Origin: Hellea sp. | GTDB lineage: Bacteria; Pseudomonadota; Alphaproteobacteria; Caulobacterales; Maricaulaceae | Direction: 5' to 3' | Assembly: GCA_020628425.1 (NCBI GenBank) | Contig: JAHDEZ010000020.1 | Location: 1-44,482 of the forward strand | DNA length: 44,482 nt | Shown: positions 1-6,658 of the stretch, piece after piece | How positions within the stretch are numbered: the first letter of the stretch is position 1 | How the letters are laid out: each line of letters starts with the position of its first letter | Position numbers and translations under genes: made by a program | The notes under the pieces: generated by a model | What the model was told of the DNA's origin: nothing | Seen by the model: the letters and a program-made list of their open reading frames with translations, nothing else | Databases searched by the model: none

Positions 1-63
1 CTAAATTGAATATTTTTACAATTTTTTAAATTGCGCTTATGTTATTGATTTTATTGATAAAAA

Positions 64-139
64 TGGTGCCCCCACACGGACTTGAACCGCGGACCCCCTG
101 ATTACAAATCAGGTGCTCTACCAGCTGAGCTATAGGGGC
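64..139 (-). tRNA. tRNA-Thr (anticodon TGT)
   Basis: Reading the minus strand, the sequence folds as a full cloverleaf: a 7-bp acceptor stem with one G-U pair, a D arm with AGCTGGTAGA, an anticodon stem CCTGA/TCAGG around the loop TTTGTAA, and a T arm with GGTTCAAGT. The anticodon is TGT, which reads ACA threonine codons. The 3' CCA is encoded at 64-66. The gene is 76 nt including CCA. Confidence 0.96.
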
Positions 140-246
140 ACTGATAGATAAGAGCGGGCCAATTACAAAACGGCGCGCCTTTTGACAAGAGAAAATCGAC
201 GTAAAATCGCGTAAAAATTCTATTTCTTTTTAGAGGTCGAAACTGA

Positions 247-666
247 TTAGGTTTCTGGCTTGCGTAAAAGACCATAAATGGCGCCCATAACCAGGTAGCC
301 AATCAGAAGATGTGAGATGTCGAGTTTGAAGAGTTCTGGGGGGCCTTCTGCGTAATTCCAGCGATAGGCCATGAGCGGTACGGCAAAGAAGAGCCAGGCG
401 AGGGCGCCGGTTTTCAAACCGGATGTCAGGCCGTATTTTCCACTGGAACCTATAACTCCTGCAAGGCCCAGTGCCTGGGCCAGCGAAATAGTAAATCCGA
501 ACAGCATTTCTTTGGGACTTGGCGCACTGTTTTCATCAATAGTCAGACCTTCCAACGTCATCCATTTTTCCATGAACAACATGCCGTACCAGACCCAACC
601 AATCAAAAAAAAGACCACAGAGGCCAAAAAAATAATCCATATCTTTGTATTGAAAATTTCCGGCAT
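247..666 (-). CDS. DUF1761 family small integral membrane protein
   Basis: A 139-residue protein with about four hydrophobic segments. The first (residues 8-28) runs into GWVWYG, and an FMEKWM motif follows; this pattern is characteristic of DUF1761, a family without a known biochemical function. The middle contains FGFTISLAQALGLAG and the C-terminal helix ends in a short basic tail. It is read away from metG and has no operon partner here. The family call rests on motif memory; the membrane location is visible directly from the hydrophobicity. Confidence 0.8.
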   Translation of the reverse strand: MPEIFNTKIWIIFLASVVFFLIGWVWYGMLFMEKWMTLEGLTIDENSAPSPKEMLFGFTISLAQALGLAGVIGSSGKYGLTSGLKTGALAWLFFAVPLMAYRWNYAEGPPELFKLDISHLLIGYLVMGAIYGLLRKPET

Positions 667-831
667 GATAATCCCCTTCGCCTAATTATTTCAACTGACG
701 CCTAGCATAAAACGGGGCATTGCGCCAGAATTGCAGGGCTCAACCTTTTAAGACTTCGTATAATTGCGCCGTTAAAAAGCTTGCATGCGCAAACGGGCAC
801 GCTAGAAGTCGGCCGAGATAAAAGGAATATC

Positions 832-2556
832 ATGGCCCGCATTCTTATCACTTCCGCGCTGCCTTATATTAACGGCGTTAAGCATATGGGAAATCTGGCT
901 GGCTCTATGCTGCCGGCAGACGTTTATGCAAGAGCTATGCGTCTATTAGGACATGAAGTACTTTATATTTGTGCAACGGACGAGCATGGCACGCCGGCAG
1001 AGCTGGCGGCGCAGGCAGCTGGTTTGGAAGTGGCGGAATATTGCGAGGCTATGCATGTTGCGCAAAAGGAGGCGGGGGCCAATTTCAAACTTTCCTATGA
1101 TTATTTTGGGCGTTCATCTGCACCAAGTAATCACGCGCTAACCCAGCATTTTGCTAATGTGCTTGAGGAAAAGGGTTTAATTGAGGAGCGCACGTCGCAG
1201 CAGGTCTATTCCAATGCGGATGGCCGTTTTTTACCAGATCGCTACGTAGAGGGTACGTGTCCAACCTGTGATTTTGAGAAAGCACGGGGCGACCAGTGCG
1301 ATAATTGCGGCCGATTGCTGGACCCGGTCGATCTGATTAATCCATATTCGGCTGTTTCCGGCTCTCATGACGTAGAGGTACGAGATACCAACCATCTTTA
1401 TCTGAAGCAATCTGTCATGTCTGACAAGCTACGGGCTTGGGTGGACGCCTCAGAAGGTTGGCCCAATCTGGCGAGCTCTATTGCGTATAAATGGCTGGAC
1501 GAAGGCCTACGAGACCGCGCGATTACGCGGGACCTGAAGTGGGGGATTCCGGTAATCGATCATGTAGGCAATCGACGGGAAGGCTTTGAGGAGAAGGTAT
1601 TCTACGTGTGGTTTGATGCGCCCATTGAATATATCGCTGCGACACAGGATTGGGCTGAAGAAACGGGCAGCGATTGGGAGCGATGGTGGCGCACGGACAA
1701 GGGTGCCAACGACGTCGAATATGTGCAATTTATGGGTAAGGATAATGTGGCATTCCATACCCTGTCTTTCCCGACGACTATTCTGGGATCCGGAGAGCCG
1801 TGGAAACTTGTAGACCGGCTCAAGGCCTTTAACTGGGTGACCTGGTATGGAGGCAAGTTTTCAACTAGCAATAAGCGCGGCGTATTTATGGATCAGGCCA
1901 TCGATATCGCGCCGTCGGATTACTGGCGCTGGCACCTGATGGCGAATTCACCCGAGAGTGCGGATGCGGCCTTTACCTGGGAAGAATTTCAGCTGGGCGT
2001 CAATTCGGATCTGGCCAATGTTCTGGGTAATTTTGTCAACCGTATTACCAAATATTGCGCTTCCAAATTTGACGGCGAAATACCCGAAGGCGGGGAACAT
2101 GGAGACGCAGAGGCCTGGCTGGTGACAGAACTGCAGACCCGCATTCCGGATCTGGTCAAGTTTTATGAAAACCGGGAATTCCGCAAAGCCATGGCGGAGA
2201 CCCGGGCAATCTGGGCCGCGGGCAATGAATATTTGACCCAGGCCGCGCCCTGGAGCCATTACAAAACCGATATTGACAAGGCGGCCGTTGGCGTGCGTGT
2301 CGGGCTTAACTTGGTTGCGCTATTCGGAATTATCGCCCAGCCTATCATTCCGGATGCGGCCGCAAAGATACTAGATGCTATCAATATTCCCGAAGGTAAC
2401 CGTAGCTGGAATTTTGGCGATGCTGCCGGCATTGTGGCTTTGATTGATGCGCTGCCGACCGGACTACCCATCGCGCCTCCGGAGCTATTATTTACCAAGA
2501 TCGAGGATGAGGACGTTGCACGCTGGTCGGAACAATTTGGCGGCGCATCTGAATGA
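832..2556 (+). CDS. metG: Methionyl-tRNA synthetase
   Basis: Class Ia aminoacyl-tRNA synthetase that charges tRNA-Met in the cytoplasm. The open frame reaches back to 781, but the ATG at 832 has AAAGGA about 6 nt upstream and begins the conserved block ARILITSALPYINGVKHMGN, so I start there (574 residues). The HIGH signature is HMGN (residues 18-21) and the KMSKS loop is KFSTS (342-346), a variant seen in some MetRS branches. Four cysteines (C143, C146, C156, C159) form one zinc knuckle in the connective peptide. The C-terminal tRNA-binding domain found in longer MetRS is absent. It overlaps the next gene by 4 bases (ATGA), suggesting translational coupling. Confidence 0.97.
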   Translation: MARILITSALPYINGVKHMGNLAGSMLPADVYARAMRLLGHEVLYICATDEHGTPAELAAQAAGLEVAEYCEAMHVAQKEAGANFKLSYDYFGRSSAPSNHALTQHFANVLEEKGLIEERTSQQVYSNADGRFLPDRYVEGTCPTCDFEKARGDQCDNCGRLLDPVDLINPYSAVSGSHDVEVRDTNHLYLKQSVMSDKLRAWVDASEGWPNLASSIAYKWLDEGLRDRAITRDLKWGIPVIDHVGNRREGFEEKVFYVWFDAPIEYIAATQDWAEETGSDWERWWRTDKGANDVEYVQFMGKDNVAFHTLSFPTTILGSGEPWKLVDRLKAFNWVTWYGGKFSTSNKRGVFMDQAIDIAPSDYWRWHLMANSPESADAAFTWEEFQLGVNSDLANVLGNFVNRITKYCASKFDGEIPEGGEHGDAEAWLVTELQTRIPDLVKFYENREFRKAMAETRAIWAAGNEYLTQAAPWSHYKTDIDKAAVGVRVGLNLVALFGIIAQPIIPDAAAKILDAINIPEGNRSWNFGDAAGIVALIDALPTGLPIAPPELLFTKIEDEDVARWSEQFGGASE

Positions 2557-3020
2557 TTGAGGCTGTTAAAACTCTGCTTGGTAAATATGGCGGCTTTGAA
2601 GGCCGCGCGACCCGGACAGAGTTATTGATAGCGAAGCTTGTATTTACACCTGTTTTGACCGCTCTTCTATGGTTTCGGTTTTATGTATCCGAGCTGACGC
2701 TCTGGGAGCAGGGCGGGATTTTTTGGATCGCGGATACGCTGATCTGGGCCGCACAATGGGCGATAATATTGGCCGTTGGTTATTTGTCCTTGTCCTATTC
2801 TGTCCGGCGCTTTCACGATATTAATCTATCAGGCGGTAATTATGTGGCTTTGGCTTTGGGGTGTATGATTCCATTGGCCCGCTATCTGTCATTGGCCAGT
2901 ATTTTGATTTTCTATGTTTTGCCGCCGTCCGAAGGCGCGAATGATTATGGGCCCAATCCACGGTCAAAATGCCCTCAGCCCCCGGATGATTTACAAAGTC
3001 TACCTGCAGCCGAAAGATAA
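2553..3020 (+). CDS. DUF805 family membrane protein
   Basis: A 155-residue protein with the DUF805 (YhaH-like) layout: an N-terminal FEGRATRTE motif (family form: f.GRasR.eyW), several hydrophobic helices, then SVRRFHDINLSG and a C-terminal EGANDYGPNPR. The role of the family is unknown. Its ATG overlaps the metG stop, so it is probably co-translated with metG, and the transferase gene follows 3 bases later. Nothing here suggests a functional link with tRNA charging beyond co-transcription. Confidence 0.85.
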   Translation: MIEAVKTLLGKYGGFEGRATRTELLIAKLVFTPVLTALLWFRFYVSELTLWEQGGIFWIADTLIWAAQWAIILAVGYLSLSYSVRRFHDINLSGGNYVALALGCMIPLARYLSLASILIFYVLPPSEGANDYGPNPRSKCPQPPDDLQSLPAAER

Positions 3021-3023
3021 GCT

Positions 3024-3629
3024 ATGAAACTCTATGATTATCTACCGTCGGGCAACAGCTACAAAGTTCGCCTGCTTCTGTCCTATTTAGGACTAAGCTA
3101 TGAACATGTCCTGCTCGATATTCACAAAGGCGAAACACAAACGGAGGATTATAAGTTCAAAAATCCCGTAGGGCAGATACCGCTCCTTGAGCTCGCCGAC
3201 GGTCGTCGTGTCGCCGAAAGTAATGCCATCCTGTTTTTTCTCGCGAAAGACACGCCATATTGGCCGGCGACCCATTTTGAGCAGACAAAAGCCCTGCAAT
3301 GGATGTTCTTTGAGCAATATAAACATGAGCCATCTATCGCGGTGGCACGTTTTATCAGAATGTACGCTATGGACACGAGGGTCGGGGAGTTGCAAAGTCT
3401 TATGCCCCGCGGAGAGGCTGCTTTGGGGGTGATGGAAGCGCATCTGGCTACCAACTTTTATTTTGCTTCAACCGGCCCCAGCGTGGCTGATATCTCGCTA
3501 TACGCTTATACACATGTGGCGGGAGATGGTGGATTTGAGTTGTCTGATTATCCAAATATTATGGCTTGGCTTGATCGAATGAGCGACCACCCTCGACATA
3601 TCCGGATAACCGATACGCCTATGCTTTAA
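3024..3629 (+). CDS. Glutathione S-transferase family protein
   Basis: A 201-residue protein with the two-domain GST fold. The N-terminal thioredoxin-like domain (about 1-80) contains LYDYLPSGNSYKVRLLL, the cis-proline segment NPVGQIPLLEL and the glutathione-contacting AESNAILFFLA. An all-helical C-terminal domain follows, with VADISLYAYTH near residue 155. The likely active residue is the Ser/Asn near position 9-11, as in beta/theta-like bacterial GSTs. It sits 3 bases after the DUF805 stop, so it shares the metG transcript. The substrate cannot be told from sequence. Confidence 0.9.
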   Translation: MKLYDYLPSGNSYKVRLLLSYLGLSYEHVLLDIHKGETQTEDYKFKNPVGQIPLLELADGRRVAESNAILFFLAKDTPYWPATHFEQTKALQWMFFEQYKHEPSIAVARFIRMYAMDTRVGELQSLMPRGEAALGVMEAHLATNFYFASTGPSVADISLYAYTHVAGDGGFELSDYPNIMAWLDRMSDHPRHIRITDTPML

Positions 3630-3632
3630 CGG

Positions 3633-4013
3633 CTATTCGGTAGCGTTTCGAAGCGCGTTGATATTTTTGTCCCAGTTCTGTCCGTCAAATTCGATCGTTT
3701 CCGAGGCACTTATAGTATCGTCTACGACACAGCGTAAATTGACGGAGTAAGTCTCGGGATGAGATTTGGGAATGTAAAACGCTTTGACGCCGCAGGTTTG
3801 ACAAAAGAAGTGCTTCGCGGCGCGTGTTCCAAATCTGTAAGTGGTCAGGTTGGAGTCACCGAGGATGGTGGCTTGGTCTTGTGGAACAAAAATATGCTGA
3901 TAGCCTGAACGCTCGCATATTGAACAATTACATATCGTGATGGGCACCTTATTCGGCGCTTCGAAAAAAATTTGAACAGTGCCGCAGTGACAAGTTGCTT
4001 TATGAGCTGGCAT
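3633..4013 (-). CDS. GFA/CENP-V family zinc-binding protein
   Basis: A 126-residue protein of the GFA superfamily (glutathione-dependent formaldehyde-activating enzyme-like). The cysteine set is complete: C8 and C10 in CHCG, C28, C30 and C33 in CNCSIC, and C71 and C74 in CQTCG, which should bind two zinc ions. Most small GFA proteins have no proven enzyme activity, so the name should not be taken as function. Its ATG overlaps the stop of the upstream hydrolase by one base (TAATG), making it the last gene of a minus-strand operon. It converges on the GST gene with a 3-base gap and no visible terminator. Confidence 0.88.
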   Translation of the reverse strand: MPAHKATCHCGTVQIFFEAPNKVPITICNCSICERSGYQHIFVPQDQATILGDSNLTTYRFGTRAAKHFFCQTCGVKAFYIPKSHPETYSVNLRCVVDDTISASETIEFDGQNWDKNINALRNATE

Positions 4014-4915
4014 TAGGCGGCGGTCAGTTTGTAATGGGTTTTAAGGCTGTCTGGCCCGTCGCCTTCGATCTGACCTATTTCTCTTAGGCGAATAATATGG
4101 GCCAGCACACTATGGGCCGCTGCCGGATGCAGGCGCTTGTCCACGTCATCATAAAGCTTCGCAACAATATCAGAGATTAGAGTGAGTCCAGTGGACAGAG
4201 CTTCACATATCTGGAGCTCTCGCTCCAGGCGGTGGTCGATATAGGCCTGAACGAAAGCTTGCGGTTCTTCTATGACTGGGCCATGGGTTGGAATAATGCG
4301 GTCAAACTTACGGGCCAAAATCGTATGGAGGCTCGAAAGATAGTCGCCCATATGGCCGTCTGGCGGGCTGACGACACTAGTGGACCAGCCCATAATGTGA
4401 TCGCCGGAAAACAGGACGTTTTCCTCGTGGAGGGCATAGCACATATGGTTTGATGTATGACCAGGCGTGTGAATGGCTTCCATGGTCCAGCCATCGCCAT
4501 TGATTTTTAAACCGTTGCAAATTTCTATGTCGGGTTTGAAGCCCAGATCATCGCCGGCTTCGAGGCGGACTTCGCCGCCTTCTGGTGGACGAGCTTGCAG
4601 ACCATAGCCATAGACTTGACAACCATGTTCCTCCGCCAGAGGGGCAGCCAATGGTGAATGGTCGATATGATGATGAGTGACCAGTACATGGGTGACACGA
4701 CGACCTTCTAAGGCCTTTTTTAGAGCCGAGATATGGTTTGGTGTAGCCGGGCCTGGATCGATGACGGCTACGTTTTTATCGCCGATGATGTAAACCCCAG
4801 TGCCCGTATAGGTGAACGGGCCAGGGTTATCGGCAACGACCCGGTCGATCATCGGACTTATGGAGTCACACCGCCCATACTCAAAATCAAACTGTTTGAC
4901 AAAAGGGATGCCCAT
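4013..4915 (-). CDS. Metallo-beta-lactamase-fold hydrolase (LACTB2-like)
   Basis: A 300-residue MBL-fold hydrolase. The HxHxDH motif is H81-x-H83-x-D85-H86; further metal ligands are H153 (HTPGH), D172 (SGDH) and H211 (THGP), so the dinuclear metal site looks intact. Residues about 230-295 form a helical, winged-helix-like C-terminal domain, as in LACTB2-type proteins that act on RNA or thioesters. The true substrate is not visible. It starts 8 bases after the upstream ATP-grasp-like gene; an AAGGA about 11 nt before the ATG may be its ribosome site. Confidence 0.88.
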   Translation of the reverse strand: MGIPFVKQFDFEYGRCDSISPMIDRVVADNPGPFTYTGTGVYIIGDKNVAVIDPGPATPNHISALKKALEGRRVTHVLVTHHHIDHSPLAAPLAEEHGCQVYGYGLQARPPEGGEVRLEAGDDLGFKPDIEICNGLKINGDGWTMEAIHTPGHTSNHMCYALHEENVLFSGDHIMGWSTSVVSPPDGHMGDYLSSLHTILARKFDRIIPTHGPVIEEPQAFVQAYIDHRLERELQICEALSTGLTLISDIVAKLYDDVDKRLHPAAAHSVLAHIIRLREIGQIEGDGPDSLKTHYKLTAA

Positions 4916-4923
4916 CCTTGTGT

Positions 4924-5841
4924 CTATTCCTTTATTTTGTCGAACACGGCAGCCTTAAACTTTTTGGCGATTATATCCGTAGCTCTCAGTTTTTCTCTTA
5001 AAGGGAGCGCAAGTGGAGGCCCCATATCGGTTTTATTGACGTCGACAATATAGATTCGACCATCACCCGCGTCCCGTAGAATATCCAGACCCCCAAAGTC
5101 CAGATGCATTTTTTGACAAAATCGTGAAATATTTTCCAATTCTTCTGTCGAAAAAATATTAGTGGGTTTTTCTACGCGGCATTTCGTGTTCAAATTTTCG
5201 AACCTTTGGCTTTCTGGGCGTTCTTTTATGAAAACCAATGTTGGACGCCCAAACAAGGTTGGGCAGCGAAAGTCCGCAACGTGATTGTCGGGGGACCGAT
5301 TGTCTATAACCTTTTGATAAACAAAGCCTTTTTTTGCTCCCAAAGGACCTTTCACAATATAGCCGTCGTGGGCACCATTATCTTCTGATTTAACGACCAT
5401 ATTGCCATCGTAAATACTGGGATCGACCATCAGATCATAACCGAAAACGTCTTTGAAAACATTGCTGACGTGGCTTTTTCGGATATCATTGCAGTCAAAA
5501 TTTAAAGCCAGAGCATAGTCCGATGGCTTTTCAGTTTTTGTCATTGTGTGATCGAGGAAATGTATCGCAACGAGCCCTTTTTGTATTCGTTTCGCGGACT
5601 GGATCTTGCCGCCGGCTTGCGTAATAACGCCCCAAAGAAGATACCATGGTCGAATAGTTTCTGGAAAACAGACCACAACTTTTCGCCCAAAAGGCCATGG
5701 ATTCCGCGCTTTTTCGGCCAAAGTGTAGACGGCCCAACGGTAAATGTCGTAGAAAAGCGCCTTCGAAAACCGGATATTTGCCCCAGTTTCCTTGTAAACA
5801 ACGCCTTTCCAAGACCAGTGGAAATCCTTCCGCCAGCTCAC
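4924..5841 (-). CDS. ATP-grasp-like protein of unknown function
   Basis: A 305-residue soluble protein. The C-terminal third contains LDFGGLDILRD followed by GRIYIVDVNKTDMGPP, which resembles the metal-binding acidic/asparagine segment of ATP-grasp ligases. Earlier, MVVKSEDNGAHDGYIVKGPLG could be the ATP-binding lysine/glycine loop. No ligase subfamily is recognised and the ATP-grasp call is an inference from these motifs. The start is a GTG overlapping the upstream stop by one base (TAGTG) with no obvious Shine-Dalgarno, so translation is probably coupled to the secreted-protein gene. Confidence 0.72.
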   Translation of the reverse strand: MSWRKDFHWSWKGVVYKETGANIRFSKALFYDIYRWAVYTLAEKARNPWPFGRKVVVCFPETIRPWYLLWGVITQAGGKIQSAKRIQKGLVAIHFLDHTMTKTEKPSDYALALNFDCNDIRKSHVSNVFKDVFGYDLMVDPSIYDGNMVVKSEDNGAHDGYIVKGPLGAKKGFVYQKVIDNRSPDNHVADFRCPTLFGRPTLVFIKERPESQRFENLNTKCRVEKPTNIFSTEELENISRFCQKMHLDFGGLDILRDAGDGRIYIVDVNKTDMGPPLALPLREKLRATDIIAKKFKAAVFDKIKE

Positions 5842-6386
5842 TATTTGATGCGTTTCACGCGGATGGAGCGCCCTTTGTCATTGACCCGCAGCTGAAAGCT
5901 GCCGAGTGAAGCTTTCTTGATGATTACAAAGTTCTCTTTGTTTTTCGGCAGATATACATAAGCGCTGTCGGTTTGATCCCATACTTGCCCGTTTTCCAAA
6001 TAAAATCGGTATTTCCGATTATTCAATCTGCGGGCTTCCGTAATAACAACAGATAATTCTTTGTCTGAAGGTTTTTCAGCATCATCTGTTTGTAAATTCA
6101 AGGCTTCTCTTAGTTTGTCGTCTTCCCGGTTTTCCATCCCAAAATTTTCTTGCATTTTGTTTTCTATATCAGCTTTGTCGATGACAATGATATTGCCACC
6201 TTTTACATTTGACTGAAATGTGGTTGCAAAGGCGTCATAGCAGGATAAACGTGTTCTATCCTCCTGAATTTCATGACATTTTTGAATTTCGGTCATGATG
6301 TCGGATTCTTGTGATGATTGAGCATGTGCAGTTGCAGCCATGAGGTAGGTTGTGAAAATCAAAAGGTACAAAACAAGTTTCGGCAT
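5841..6386 (-). CDS. Secreted protein of unknown function with a CHEIQED-RLSCYD motif
   Basis: A 181-residue protein beginning with a signal peptide (MPKLVLYLLIFTTYLMAA, cleavage near AHAQ). The frame reaches back to a TTG at 6398, but the ATG at 6386 has GGAA 7-10 nt upstream and starts directly at the signal peptide. The mature N-terminus has two cysteines in the pattern C-x8-RLSCYD, common in alphaproteobacterial secreted proteins of unknown role. The C-terminal half (about 120-181) is a small beta-rich domain with YRFYLENGQVW and LGSFQLRV. It heads the minus-strand operon 6386-3633. Confidence 0.75.
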   Translation of the reverse strand: MPKLVLYLLIFTTYLMAATAHAQSSQESDIMTEIQKCHEIQEDRTRLSCYDAFATTFQSNVKGGNIIVIDKADIENKMQENFGMENREDDKLREALNLQTDDAEKPSDKELSVVITEARRLNNRKYRFYLENGQVWDQTDSAYVYLPKNKENFVIIKKASLGSFQLRVNDKGRSIRVKRIK

Positions 6387-6433
6387 ATATGTTTCCAAGA
6401 AATAAGTTCCCTGTCACTGATATTTGGTATTTT

Positions 6434-6462
6434 CAACCTTCGCAAGGTTGCAAAAATGCAAC
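6434..6462. promoter_or_regulatory. Two overlapping inverted repeats in a divergent intergenic region
   Basis: Within the roughly 270-base region between the divergent secreted-protein and receptor genes, CAACCTT/AAGGTTG (6434-6440 and 6444-6450, 3-nt loop) overlaps GTTGCA/TGCAAC (6447-6452 and 6457-6462, AAAA loop). The shared GTTG means only one RNA hairpin could form at a time; as DNA they could be an operator. Neither is followed by a T run on either strand, so they are not terminators. I see nothing else with confidence in 6463-6615. Confidence 0.4.
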
Positions 6463-6615
6463 GGTTTTAAAAAATCACGGGTTTACGGGCCACTTTTTAA
6501 TAGGTGCCACTTGAGCTTTGCTGAAAAATCGTCGAAGAACACCCGGATTCGACCCACGCGGTCGAGTTTTGCCCTATGTTCATCGAAACAATGGGTATTG
6601 GGTAAAAACTAAACC

Positions 6616-6634
6616 GGGATGCCAATTGGCACCC
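6616..6634 (+). promoter_or_regulatory. Palindrome / leader hairpin upstream of the receptor gene
   Basis: A perfect 12-base palindrome TGCCAATTGGCA (6620-6631) is flanked by GGG and CCC, giving an extended stem with one bulged A. It lies 27 bases before the receptor start codon, just ahead of the Shine-Dalgarno AAGGGG (6645-6650). It may be a repressor site or a 5' mRNA stabilising hairpin; the sequence alone does not decide. Confidence 0.4.
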
Positions 6635-6658
6635 TAACAACCACTAAGGGGTTAAATA

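Noticed and set aside
6424..6612. Open frame of 62 codons upstream of the receptor
   Set aside because: No ribosome site, composition unlike a protein and it overlaps the inverted-repeat region; treated as non-coding.
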